Shown one piece after another: positions 43,811 through 56,385 of a stretch of 64,000 nt of DNA. Both the position numbers and the translations under genes were made by a program. Within the stretch, counting starts at the first letter, position 1; each line of letters opens with the position of its first letter. Location: the NCBI GenBank assembly GCA_963969345.1, contig OZ017767.1:3004739-3068738 (forward strand), in the 5' to 3' direction. The DNA comes from Turbatrix aceti. Taxonomy: Eukaryota; Nematoda; Chromadorea; Rhabditida; Panagrolaimidae. The notes under the pieces are model-generated. The model saw only the letters and a program-made list of their open reading frames with translations, was not told the origin of the DNA and did no database searches.

Positions 43811-44259
43811 GCGTTATGAAGCCAAAAGGAGCCAACCGCAAGCAAATCACTATTCAATCTGTGCAACAACAAAAGCCGGCATGAATTTGTTGTGAACAAA
43901 TTCCTGACAAAATATTAAAAAAGTAATAACAACCATTTGGAAAATGATTTGAAATTTTAACAAAATCATGTCGCCCGAAAATTTTGTACTTTAGCCAAAA
44001 TACGAACTGAAAACAGAATTTCAAAATACAGTCACATGCAAAAAACATTTTCTGCACGTTATGTGAATGCAAATTCATACCTTTGCGTACTCATAGTTTA
44101 TGCGTACTCATAGTTTAGACACCGAAAATAAAAACAAAACAACCCAAAAACGGTTCATGCAAATTACAAAAAAAGCAACCCACAAAGCAAAGTTTGGAAG
44201 AAAAAACCTTACAGAATTTCTGTGCCATCGTTTATCGATTTTTTACTCCTTCTTCTATC

Positions 44260-47200
44260 ATGTCTGGCTACCTTCATCCCAGCACCCAGCCAATCCGAAC
44301 CAAGTCAGTGAGGGCGCTCACCGGACTCCAGACTCCTGAGCAGGCGGCTCACTACCTGCAGAGTCTGGAGTCGATCGTCTGGGAACCGATCGACGTTGCG
44401 GGTGTTCGGGCCCTGCTCGTCGACCAGCACGCTCGGCGAGAGGATCGCGAGGCGGTCCTCAAAGGCCTCCTCAACATCCTGGAGGCAACGGAGCAGGAGC
44501 GCAGCGAGCGGTACCTGCACGACCGCTTCCTGGCTCGGGAGTCAGGCGGACCGGGTATGTTTCTGAAACCACAATTTTTTTTATATAGAAAAACTTTTTA
44601 GAGCCGCTCTACCAAGTCCCGCACAAGATGCATACGCTTCTCGTGCTGGATGAGGTAATGCTCGCGGAGCTTTACCTGGACACGGTGAACGGGGCGGTGT
44701 TCGACCGAATCGCCATAGATAAGGTCAGGCATCTCCTGTTCACCCCGTCCGCCTGTCCGGAGTTGCAGGGAAGGGCCACTCATGGCCTCCTGAACATTCT
44801 GACCGTCCTCGAGCGCAAGCGAGAGGTTCGGTCGCGGATAGCGCGGGCGAAGGTCGTCCTCAAGCTGGAAGCGCGTAAGTTATTTTTTAAAATTATGAAA
44901 ACGTTTTTTATATGACAAAATTTTTAGTGCGGAAGCATGCGCTGCGCCACGGGCATGACGACGCGGACACGTCGATGCCGCCAAACGACGACACGCTGCA
45001 GGGCAACGCTGTCATGCCGGAGGTGTGCTACAGCCCTCCTGCCCGCCCGCCTCCGACCAACACCCAGGAGGTCCAGGAGGGTCCTGCAGCAGCGCCCGAG
45101 GCAGAGGCGCCGGCTCCCGAAGCAGCGGTGGACACCAAGAACGTCCCGCTGTCTTCCGGAGCCGAGTCCGACGATCCCCTCGGCCCGCCACCAGCCGAGG
45201 ATTTCTTTGCCGAAGAAAACTGGGACTCGTCGGACGGGCCTGAGGAACCAGCTGCACCTCTGCTTCTCTTCCGGCCGGCGGAAATCCACAGCCCGTCCTC
45301 GGACTCGTCGCTGCTGGCGCCCAATCCGGGTGCCTGGATCACCACCGCCCGCTCAACGTCACCTGCAGCAGCCGCGCCCCAACCAACGAACGCGGCGTCC
45401 AACAGCGGCAGCTCGATGCCTACCCGGCCTGTCGCCATCCCGGCTGCTCCCCAAGACCTGAAGCGCCGTGGATCAGCCGTCGCCGAGGGTGCACCCGCTG
45501 CTCGTCGTCGTCGCACCACGCCAGAGACATCTTCGTCTCTGTCGCCGGCTTCCGCTCCCGCTCCGCAGTCCACGCCCGCTCCAGCTCCGTCCGCCTCCTC
45601 CGCTCCGTCCGCCGCTCTCGTCCGCTCCGCTCCCGGCTCCCACTCGCCCGCTTTGCTCACCGCCCCGACACAGGACCCTTCAGCCTCGTCTGCTGTGTCC
45701 ACTGCCCGTCCTGTGTCGGCGGCCATTCCCTCCACCGCAACTCGCCGGCCTCCGACTCCGACTCCCGTGGCCATCCGTCCGGCATCGACCTATCGCGTTG
45801 CCCGTGCTTCGCGATCCCGATCTCGGTCGCCAATCGCCGTTGCTCGGTTCGCTCCAGTCTTCCCGGCTTACCTTGTGGACCCGGCCCCAGCCCCATCGAC
45901 TGCCGGCTCTTCGCCGTTCTTGCTTCTGCAGAACGAACGCCTGGCACGGAATACCGGTCAGTTTTGTATCGAATAATAAAAAAAAATCAATTTTGAAAAT
46001 TTAAAAACGGTAAAATGAATTTTGAAAATGTAAAAACGCTAAAATGAATTTTGAAAATTTAAAAACGCTAAGATGAATTTTGAAAATGTAAAAACGCTAA
46101 AATGAATTTTGAAAATTTAAAAGCTAAAATGAATTTTGTGAAAAAACAATTTTATATCAACATCGAGTTAAATATTATCTACAAACAAAAATTTTATTTT
46201 TGCCAAAACGCGTTTATTTGCAAAATCTGCCTTTAAGCAATGCTATATTCAAAATCAGCGTTGGCAAAAACATTGCCAAAAAAAATTATTGCCATAAAAA
46301 TTATTCCTACATTGCCAAAAAAATAGTTTTAATAAGATTTTTTGTCACAAAAATGACAGTAATGTGTGATAAGGTCATTTATGCCCTCTGGCAACTTCAC
46401 TGTTAGCGTGCATGGTCAGTGGAAACAATCAAAGTCGTTGCAAAAAATGGACAAAATCAAAGTGAAAATATTTGAAATGGTCACCAAACCCCATTTTTTA
46501 ACACAAATGTTTTTATAAAAATCTACCTGCTTGAAATTTTAAAAACTATCAATTTTCTAGCCGCCTACTCCTCGTCCGCGGCGATCAGGACCGGTCTGCC
46601 GGTGAACACCGCCCCGATGCCGCTCCGACGCCCGAACCTTGCTCCCACCACACCCGCGTCCTCGACCATCCTCGGCGCTGTCCGCAGAGCCCCGACTCCG
46701 ACTTCCACCTCGTCTCGCTCTCGCAACTCCGCCTCTCAACTCCGTCCTCCGACTCCCGCGGGCATTTCTCCGGCGTCGCCCGCTGCGACCACTTCTCCGG
46801 CATTCCAGCGCTCGCTCTCGTCTCTGGTCAACGCCCCGGCAACCGATTCGGCAGAAGAGGCCAGCTCTCCATCGCAGGCCGCGCTCTCGTTCGTCGCTTC
46901 GGCGTCGGATTTCGGATCGGCTCCGTCAAGCCTGATCGGATCGGCGCCAGCCACTCCCGCCCCCGCAGCTCTCTCGTCTCTCATCCGCACGTCCCAGGCC
47001 CCGTCGTTTCCCGAACTGGAAGCCACCCAGTCCTCCACCACGTCGCATGCGGCGAACGAGCCTGGCCATCCTCGACGCTACGGACTTCGTGACCGCCAGC
47101 CGACGCGGCGTCTCGAAGTCGGCCAGCTCAGGGTCGTCGGTGGAAAGAAAGTCCCGGCGTACGTCGAGGAATCGACGGTACGCGTCGATCCTCCTCGCCG

Positions 47201-47427
47201 GCCAAGAGGTTTGTTTTTTTTTTGAAGAAAAATGAAAAATATATAGAACACCAGATTTTTTATAAAAACCGAATTTTTACTTTTCAAAAACTGTCTATTT
47301 TTTATAAACAATAAAAAATATTTTTTGGCCAAACCAGCAACTTTATAGTGAATAAAACAATTTCGCATTTTTGTAATTCACGTTAATTAATGTTTTTTAT
47401 TTTTAAGCACCCCGAGGCGGTCAGTAA
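44260..47427 (+). CDS. Large disordered protein with two helical repeats and a basic RY-LR tail
   Basis: Exons 44260-44554, 44602-44874, 44928-45956, 46561-47208 and 47408-47427 join in frame (phase 1 throughout) to 754 aa. Exons 1 and 2 each encode one copy of a helical unit (YLQSLESIVWEP...GLLNILEATEQER and LYLDTVNGAVFDR...GLLNILTVLERKRE), so they arose by internal duplication. Exon 3 is Ala/Pro/Ser-rich, first acidic and then basic, with a KRRG...ARRRR nuclear-localisation-like patch and SRSRSRSP. Exon 4 ends with RRYGLRDRQPTRRLEVGQLR. The last exon adds APRGGQ and a stop. Probably nuclear and mostly disordered; family unknown. Related domains lie at 38203 and 39009. Confidence 0.72.
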
Positions 47428-48512
47428 TCATGCCAGACCACCGGCTGATCCACTGTTTCGCAATTCCTGGCTCTTCCTATTTTCTTCGTTTTTTTTCTAC
47501 ATGTTCTTCTTTTTTTTCTCTTCGATGTCCTCGCCCAACGCATGGTGCTCCGTACTCCGGTATTTCCATCAATATCAAGGTGCTCCTGGATTTTATCATC
47601 TTCTGGGCCTTCTCGCACCTCAATTTCCCTGACAGTGCCACACCACTGCGTCTCCTGCAGATCCAGGAACCCCCGCCCGCTATGTCATGTCTCGTGGCAA
47701 AAGAAATCTCCCAGTCGTCCTCGAGATGTTCGCCAGTTCAATCGACGGTCCTCCTCGCCGGCCAAAGGGTTTGTTTTTTTTTTTGAAAAAAAAATATCCA
47801 GAACACCAGATTTTTTTTTAAAACCGGATTTTTTGGGCTTCAAAAACTGTCCATTTTTTATAAACAATAAGAAATAATTTTTGGTCAAAACAGCAACTTG
47901 TATATAAAACAATTTTGTAATTCACGTTAATTAATGTTTTTTTTTATTTTCAAGCACCCCGAGGCGGACAGTAAGCATGCCAGACCACCGGCTTGCCTAC
48001 TGATCTGCGACTCCTGGCTCCTATCTTCTCGTCTCCTGGTTTTTTTTCTTTTCTCTCGCCTTCCACCACCTCGAAATTTTTTCGGTTAGTTTTTTTTATT
48101 TCGTATTTTATTTTCGTGTTCTTATCAATATAATTTTTTTCCAATTTTTTTTCGCAACTTAAAAAATTATTTTTTCATTAAAATCGTTAAATTAGTTCGA
48201 CAAAAAAAACTATTTTTGTTGCAAACATTTTTTTCGCTGTAACTTATAAATTACTGTAACATTGTTGTTAGAAGTCGTAAAAACGTAAATTCAAAAATCC
48301 TGGATAACAACAATGGCCAAAAAAAGGTTGGCAGCAGCAGCAGCGCAGTGACAAGAAAAGCAGTGGTTGATTGTGCGGGAGAACTGCGCGCACACACAAC
48401 CATCATGCCAACAAGGGAAAGCGTGGGTATCAAAAAAAGCCTGATCAGGGTTCTCGGCACGAAAATAAAGTTGATGGCAAGAAAAATTTTTTATTAAAGT
48501 TATCTTTTCAAG
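47428..48512. repeat. Tandem duplication of the 3' end of the 44260 gene
   Basis: 47190-47480 and 47735-48015 are diverged tandem copies (about 540 bp apart). Both have CCTCCTCGCCGGCCAA, a donor-like GGTTTGTTTT, an AT-rich intron, ATTCACGTTAATTAATG, and the AAG/CACCCCGAGGCGG terminal exon with a stop. The second copy could serve as an alternative last exon or be dead. Positions 48050-48250 resemble the intron at 52965-53110. Confidence 0.7.
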
Positions 48513-51500
48513 ATGCCATCGAAGAACGACCAAACTTCGAGCGACGCGGCGCATGCCTCCGGGCACCGTCGCACTCCACCCCGCTCGCCATCGCCACCTC
48601 CTCCAACTGCATCGGCGCGAGCGGGGATGTCGCCTCGGCGACAGGAGTCACCTCGGGCTGAAGATGCCCGTCGGTTTCTGGGTAACCGGATGCAGGCGGC
48701 GCACTCCGAAGTCCAGGGACTTCACAACGCAGGACCCATCGAAGGTGAGTAACGTTCATTTATCAACTTGTTTTTTTTATAAAATCTTGTACAACCTTCA
48801 CTGATGACTTTTTTTGCAACATCTTCTGGGAATCGGGAGAATTCTGGACAATTGAACATTATTTTTTTTTTATTTTTTGAAAATAAAAAAACGTTTTATA
48901 TTTAGCTCGTTTTCAAACGAATTGTTCGGAATATTTTTTTTATAATCTCTGTTCTCATCTCCAGCTAACAAGAATTTTTTGTTCTATGCGTACATCCTGT
49001 TTTATTGTCACCTGATTTTTACAAAACTGATTCCCGTTCATGGCATACTCTTGACTGATTTTTTTCGCCTTCAATTTTCAGTAGAATTTGATTATTTGTA
49101 AATTCGTGATTTTTGTCCCCCTCCGGCCAAAAACAATTTTTTTTGACACGTTAAAATCTTGTACATCTGTTTACGGATCATTTTTTTTGCTTCATCTTCT
49201 GCGAATGGGAAAGAATCCTGAACCATTGATCATAATTTTTTTTAATAAAAAAAATTTATAAATTGCATCCAAAATAATTATCTTCACATCTGTCTGTTGT
49301 CATCCGAATTTCTTTTTTTCCAATTTTTTTCTTTCTTCTTGTCTTTTTTTTAACTTTTTTGAATTTGCTTGTTTTCAAAGGTTATCTTTTATCTTTATCG
49401 TTGGAATATTTTTTTTGTTTTTTTTTATAATCTCTGTTCTCATCCCCAGATAACATGAATTTTTTGTTTAATGCGTACATCCTGTTTTTTGTCACCTGAT
49501 TTTTGCAAAACTGATTCCCGTTCATGGCATACTCTTGACTGATTTTTTTTTCACCTTCAATTTTCAGTAGAATTTGATTATTTGTAAATTCGTGATTTTT
49601 GTCCCCCTCCGGCCAAAAACAATTTTTTTTGACACGTTAAAATCTTGTACATCTGTTTACGGATCATTTTTTTTGCTTCATCTTCTGCGAATGGGAAAGA
49701 ATCCTGAACCATTGATCATAATTTTTTTTAATAAAAAAAATTAATAAAATGCATCCAAAATAATTATCTTCACATCTGTCTGTTGTCATCCGAATTTCTT
49801 TTTTTCCAATTTTTTCTTTCTTCTTGTCTTTTTTTTAACTTTTTTGAATTTGCTTGTTTTCAAAGGTTATCTTTTATCTTTATCGTTGGAATATTTTTTT
49901 TGTTTTTTTTTATAATCTCTGTTCTCATCCCCAGATAACATGAATTTTTTGTTTAATGCGTACATCCTGTTTTTTGTCACCTGATTTTTGCAAAACTGAT
50001 TCCCGTTCATGGCATACTCTTGACTGATTTTTTTTCATCTTCAATTTTCAGTAGAATTTGATTATTTGTAAATTCGTGATTTTTGTCCCCCTCCGGCCAA
50101 AAACAATTTTTTTTGACACGTTAAAATCTTGTACATCTGTTTACGGATCATTTTTTTTGCTTCATCTTCTGCGAATGGGAAATAATCCTCAACCATTGAT
50201 CATAATTTTTTTTAATAAAAAAAATTTATAAAATGCATCCAAAATAATTATCTTCACATCTGTCTGCTACACGCTAGAATGAATTTAATGTCCGGAGGCT
50301 GTTGCCATCCGAATTTCTTTTTTTCCGATTTTTTTCTTGTCTTTTTTTACTTTTTTGAATTTGATTGTATTCAAAGGGGTTGTTCGGAATATTTTTTTTG
50401 TTTTTTTTATAATCTCTGTTCTTATCCCCAGATAACATGAATTTCTTGTTCAAATTTTTAGTTTACATCCTGTTTTTTTGTCACCTGATTTTTTCCAAAG
50501 TTGTCTCTAATTCATGACATACTCTTGACTGAATTTTTTTACTTTCGATATTTAGTAAAATTCGATTATTTGTCGATTCATCGTGATTTTTATCTCGCTC
50601 CGGACAAAAACAGGCTGTAGTTGAACAATATCTCTCTCGTAAAGCATTTTTTCATCCAGGACATTTTTTGACAAGTTTCTATCAATAAGTCTCGCATTTT
50701 GTTTGAAAAAAATCTTGTGGTCGTAATTTTTGTACAAGTTGTTTTCGAGAATTTTGTATAAATAAATTATCTGGTCAAAATTTTTTGTAAAAATTTAAAA
50801 ATATGTGATTTGACTTTTTTTATGATGAATTTTTTTTCAGACGTCGAGATGATGTCGCTGCACGGCGACGACGACGTCGAGATGGCCAGCCTGCAAGGGG
50901 ACGGCGACGTCGACATGCAGTCCGTCGACGGCGACAACTGCGACCACAACAACGACGAGGGCCAGGGCTTGGGCGGAGCTAGCCGATCGTCCCCGGTAGC
51001 ACGAATCTTCCGTGCTGCCGCCGGACCGAGGCTCCGCATCCCGCTTCGGAACCGGCCGGCTTTCAAACCGGAACGACCGATGGGGTGCGGGGGCACCTTC
51101 GCGGTCAATCGGGCGTGGCAGGACACGCTCAGGTCCTACCCCGACCCGCGAGGAGCCCAGCCGCCGGCTGCTCGACGCACGCGGCCTCCACGACCAGGGC
51201 ACGCTGCCGCTGCGGTCGTTGCTGGCATTCCAGCCAGCTCGGCCAAAGCCAAAGCTGCTGCCGCCGTCGTAGCAGCCCCCGCCCCCTCCTCCTCCTCCGT
51301 CGCCGTCCCCCCTGCCACACAGGCGGCACCTGAAGCTAATCTGGCTGACGGTGCCGTCATCAAGTCCACCGGCATTGTCGGTGGCAATCAGGTCGTTCCC
51401 GGCGACCACGTCTGCCTTCGTCGGCCCCGCTCCTCCTCCACGGAGCCCCCGGCCAAGAGGCGACGTGTGTCGGCCGATGTCGACGAAGACAACACCGAGC

Positions 51501-52664
51501 CCCTCCGCTCGCCGAATCCTGTCTCTGGCAAAGACAGCGAGGCTGGCAGCGGAGTCGACACCTGCGGCTCGAATGACAACGACGGAGAGGCCCTGCAAGT
51601 GGCACCGCAGGTCCTGGCGGAGCAGGCCTCTCCCGTCTGCGTCAACAACGACGACGACGAAGCCGAAGACGATGAGGAAGCCAACAACGGCGCGGAGAAC
51701 GATGCTGACGCTGGTGGCGCTGACGACAACGCGGAACTCTTCAACGTTCCACCGCCGCCAGCTGAAGCGTCAAGCGGATACCCTGAAGCTCTCTTTCGGG
51801 GTCCGTACATCCCGCCGTTCGTCCCGTCCGCGTACAACTGGAACATCCTCCAGTACGCGTGGACGCGGCTCTACGACGACAACGGCGACCTCATCGTCAA
51901 CTCGCGTGTCGAAGCCCCGGTGATTCTTCACCGCAGCGAAGAAACGGGCGACGACTACGACGAGAACGGCGACGTCATCGTCCCGGAAGCCGAAGAAGAA
52001 CCGGCCGTCCGCGCCCCACCCAGCCCGTCCACATCGCAGGGTGGCGCACCGGTGGTCGTGGAAGACGTCGGCCACTGGCAGGACGATGCCGGCTTCGACG
52101 GCGAAGCAGCCCTCGGCGACGTCGACGAAGCTGTCAACGACGACAACGGCAACGACAGCGACGAAGACAACGACGAGGAAGACGACGACGCCCACCCGTA
52201 CCCGATGGATGACGCTTGGGTACTCGACGTCGAAGCCATGGAGGACCTCAATCTCATTGGCGGAGACGTTGAGCCCATCGTCGTCGACGCCCCTCCACCT
52301 CCTCCTCCGAGCCCCGCACTGCCACCACCGCCTCCACCGAGGTACAACTTGCGGCAGGCTCGCCGGGCGCCTGAACGGCTCAATGTCGTTCACAGCGGGC
52401 GGGTACAGAGGTACCCCACGACGGGTGGCGTCGTCGTTGATCGACAGGGCAGGCGAATTTGGTATGTTTTTATTTACGCATATTTCTATATTTTTTATAT
52501 AAATTATTTTTATTTTTTTTTAATTATTTATAAATTGTATTCGTTTCAAATTGTTTTTAATTTAAAAAATACGCAAAAATGCAAAAAAAGAAATTTTTCT
52601 CAGCCTAAAAAAATTTTTTTACAGTAATTATTAGTACCTTGTTTTATAAAAAGGAATTTTCAGA
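48513..52664 (+). CDS. Large acidic disordered protein with basic RY-LR tail
   Basis: Exon 1 (48513-48744) encodes a Ser/Pro/Arg-rich N-terminus. After a 2.1-kb intron made mostly of tandem repeats, exon 2 (50841-52461) encodes an Asp/Glu/Asn-rich protein with DDDVEMASLQGDGDVDM repeats, Ala/Pro stretches, an AKRRR patch, a folded-looking central part (AYNWNILQYAWTRLYDDNGD) and a proline run. The C-terminus is PPRYNLRQARRAPERL...DRQGRRI. Exon 2 ends in phase 2 with TG, and the next acceptor (CAG at 52661-52663) supplies A, so a TGA stop forms across the junction after 617 aa. Read-through without splicing would add an Ile/Phe/Tyr-rich tail and is less likely. The tail motif resembles that of the 44260 gene. 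Confidence 0.68.
48900..50560. repeat. Tandem 485-bp repeats inside an intron
   Basis: The block starting GTAGAATTTGATTATTTG occurs at 49081, 49567 and 50051 (period 486 and 484 bp). Partial flanking units extend the array from about 48900 to 50560. Copies are over 95% similar by eye except the last, which has a 30-bp insertion near 50270 (ACACGCTAGAATG). No ORF. Confidence 0.88.
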
Positions 52665-54660
52665 AGCAAGAATTTCGCCCACCTCTGCTCATTTGGCTTC
52701 TTCGCTGTCCGAGCATGTGGCAAGTTCTCTTCATCAAGCCTTTCATCCGGTTGCCTGTCCTGTCATCTCTTTTCCCGACCATGGCAAGTCATTTCATTTT
52801 TGCATCTGACAAACCGACGTTGAATCCTGATACATCTTCCTCAACATCGGGAACTCAAAACGACGCCAAGCACTCCGACAATGGGCACTCAGACGCCAAC
52901 AGTCCGACAATGGTCCATTTCGGAAGCCCAGATGCCAAGGAGGACACCCGAAATTTTTTTCGGTTAGTTTTTTCCTCATTTGATTTTTGTGTTTTCATCA
53001 ATATATTTTTTTTCCATTATTTTTGCTCTTAAAAAAAATTATTTTTTATAAAAATCGTTAAATTAGTTCCGCAAAAAAAACTAATTTTGTTGCAACATTT
53101 TTTTCATGCTAAAAAATTTTTATTTTTCGTACTAAAAAATTGTGAAACCGAGTGTAAAAGTGTTTTATACAAAATAATGCGCTGTTTCATTTTTTTTTCA
53201 TTTTTATGATTTCTTTTCAGAAGCGAACCAAGCAAAAGCTGTCTACCCCAACTGGAAGCCGCCAGGTACCGATGGAGCCTCGATCGATGACAACGACACG
53301 CTCCGCTTCCTTCCAAACACCTGATCTGCGGTTTTGCCAGAAATTCTGTTGCCGATCCATTCGGGAGACCAGAAGCAAGCCTCGCAGCCTACGATACCGA
53401 ATCTGGGTTTTTTTTGAAGCCGCGCCGACTCGAGAAGTTTGCACGCCACCCCAGTTACCCTTGAACATGCACATCATCCAAGCAATCGTTTCACGCCAAT
53501 GAAGCCAAATGCAGATGAAATGTGTACTATGGCGCGGTCGTTGTGCTGCCAGGAATCATTTTTTTCCCTCAAAAGTGAGTTTTTTGCATATTTTTTTTAT
53601 AAAAACTTTTTTGGGTGCTAAAATACAATTTTACATGGGTTAAAAAAACTGTAAAAAAATTATTACGCGAAAAAAAACGTTTTTTATGTTTTAGGAGCTG
53701 GATCGAACGAAGCCAGAAGGCAATTCTTGATTTTTCCGTGACAACCCAATTCCGTGCTACAATCCCGATATTCTCGCTTCAAGATGGGAAACAGTGATAC
53801 CGGATCAAGCCTGTCCAGAAAAAGCTCCTCAAACAAGATCGATTTGACGCTATTTGAGACCTCCAGGAAGCCACTGGGTTTTTTGAACACAAATGCACCC
53901 GCTCGAAATTCGCTCAGGAATTCCACACAGCAATGACAGTCTCGCATACCACCTAGCCAAGATTTGTACCGGTGTCAGAGGCTCTGCTCATCCTCAAGCT
54001 CGTTTCCGGATGCCCAGATGCCAAGGGGGAAACGAAAAATTTTTTTGGTTGGTTTTTTTCTCATTTTGTATTTTATTCATCAATATAATTTTTTTCTAAT
54101 TTTTTTTTGCAATTAAAAAAAATTATTTTTTATAAAAATCGTTAAATTAGTTCCGCAAAAAAAACTAATTTTGTTGCAACATTTTTTTCATGCTAAAAAA
54201 TTTTTATTTTTCGTACTAAAAAATTGTGAAACCGAGTGTAAAAGTGTTTTATACAAAATAATGCGCTGTTTCATTTTTTTTTCATTTTTATGATTTCTTT
54301 TCAGAAGCGAACCAAGCAAAAGCTGTCTACCCCAACTGGAAGCCGCCAGGTACCGATGGAGCCTCGATCGATGACAACGACACGCTCCGCTTCCTTCCAA
54401 ACACCTGATCTGCGGTTTTGCCAGAAATTCTGTGGCCGATCCATTCGGGAGACCAGAAGCAAGCCTCGCAGCCTACGATACCGAATCTGGGTTTTTTTGA
54501 AGCCGCACCGACTCGATAAGTTTGCACGCCACCCCAGTTACCCATGAACAAGCACATCATCCAAGCAATCGTTTCACGCCATTGAAACCGATGAAATGTG
54601 CCCATGGCGCGGTCGTTGTGCTGCCAGGAATCAAAAGTGAGTTTTTTTGCACACAAATTA
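52665..54660. repeat. Tandem duplication of exon-like units, 1084-bp period
   Basis: 52920-53575 recurs at 54005-54640. Each copy has a GCCCAGATGCCAAG segment, a donor-like GGTTAGTTTT or GGTTGGTTTT, a shared AT-rich intron, an acceptor TTTTCAG at 53219 or 54303, and an exon-like block encoding SRQVPMEPRSMTTTRSASF in one frame. A small ORF at 52791-52975 (MASHFIFASDKP and on) could be a first exon. Frames do not assemble into a convincing protein, so I treat it as decayed or non-coding. Confidence 0.6.
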
Positions 54661-54821
54661 GAATTTTTTTATAAAAATTTTTTTTGGAAACCAAAATTTG
54701 ATGTTGCAAAAAAATGGTAAAAAAAATTTATGTGAAAAAAAACGTTTTTATTTGGTTTCCTATCAAAACAAATGGTTTTCAAAATTTTAATTGTTGTTTT
54801 TTTAAAAGTGGATTTTGTTTT

Positions 54822-56270
54822 AGGGTATTTGTGGCGACCAACCTGCATTCCATGTGCCCGATTTGAAAATCCAGCACTCTGTCAGACGATACGGTGTCAT
54901 GAGCGCAAATCCCACCACGACGTCAGCATGCCATGATGTCACCCCGATTATTCCGCTCCACCATCGCGAAAAACTGACAAGCAGCCGCCCGAAGCACCCC
55001 AGCAACCACTCGCTCGAGAAGCTCGCTGCCGCTCATTTCTCAGGCCATTTGACGTTCGGGAAGAAAGGTCTGCTCCCCCTCAAGCCCCTGAACAACGAGA
55101 ACATTGCTCGCTTATTTCGATGCCGACGACGCTCAGCGATTCCGGCAAGATATCAGATTTGACATGGCTCGCACTGCCTCGCTCAACAGCACGACGTGAA
55201 GTCGATTTAATCAATTTTTGGCCATTTCCTGACACCACCTGCCGATTTTATATTACAACGCCTGCCGAAGCAGTTCACACTGCGATACTGCAACAATTGC
55301 AGCCTCGAAATCCAGGCATACTCGGCCAGGAGTTGTTGGTGTATTTTTTTGTGTGAGTTTTTTTCGGACACACTTCTTAAAAAAAAAGTTTTTGGAATTT
55401 TTTTCGCACGTTAAATTTTTTTTACGTCCAAAACAAAAAAAGTTGTACATACCAAAAAATTTTAATTGTTGCACACATATTTGAATCTTTTATAAAATTT
55501 TTTTTGGAAACCAAAATTCAATTTTGCAAAAAAGGGTAAAAAAATTTTTTTGCGAAAAATACGTTTTTATTTGGTTCCCTGCCAAAACAAATAAATAATT
55601 TTCAAAAATTTATTTGTTGTTTTATAAAAGTGGATTTTGTTTTAGGGTATTTGTGGCCACCAACCTGCATTCCATGTGCCGATTTGAAAATCCAGCACTC
55701 TGTCAGCAGACGATACGGTATCAAGAGCGCAAATTGTTACCCAGCGCTTCTACCAGGACATCAGCACGCCAAAAAACTCGCCTGAATGACACCCCGATTG
55801 CACCTCATTACTTTCGAATGAAACTAGACAAGCAGCCGCCAGATGCACGTGGCTAGCCCAGCAGCTCGAGAAGCTCACACTGATTGCAGTCCCCGTGATC
55901 CACAGATTTCTCATGTCATTGGACGTTCGGGAAGGAAGGAAGGTCTGCTCACCCTCAATCAAGCCCCTGAACAACGAGAACATTGCTCCGCTCATGTCGA
56001 GTTGCATTTGATGCCGACGACGCCGGCGATTCCAGAGGACATCGGATTTGACACGTTTCGTCTCCGTGCAAGAATTTCGCTCCCCACACTGCCTCACAGT
56101 CCGACATGAAGTCGATTCAAGCAAATTTTGGCCATTTCCTGACACCACCTGCCGTTCCTGGATTACAAACCCTGTCGAAGCAGTTTACACTACCATACTG
56201 CGCCCATTGCGGCCTCGAAATCCATAACATATCCGGCCAGGCGTTGTTGGTGAATTTTTCATGTGAGTTT
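54822..56270. repeat. Second tandem pair of exon-like units
   Basis: Block 54822-55360 (after TTGTTTTAGGGTATTTGTGG) recurs, diverged, at 55645-56270. Shared islands include ACCAACCTGCATTCCATGTG, GGCCATTTCCTGACACCACC and a terminal CATACT(C)GGCCAGG followed by a GTGAGTTTTTT donor. Indels break every reading frame differently in the two copies, which argues against protein coding. Confidence 0.6.
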
Positions 56271-56385
56271 TTTTTGGACACAATTCTTGGAAAAAAAAAT
56301 TTAATTTAGCAATCAAAGAAAATTTTTTTCATAAAAAATTATTTTTTTAAAACCTATATTTTTTCTATTATACCTGTATTTTTCA

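Noticed and set aside
46000..46130. Short tandem TTTTGAAAAT-TAAAAACGCTAAAATGAAT repeats as a possible regulatory array
   Set aside because: They lie inside the intron after exon 3 of the 44260 gene and look like simple slippage repeats.
52791..52975. A complete gene starting MASHFIF and continuing into the 53220 exon
   Set aside because: The phase-2 donor at 52965-52975 joins to a frame that stops within about 20 codons, and the duplicated downstream exon favours another frame, so no consistent protein results.
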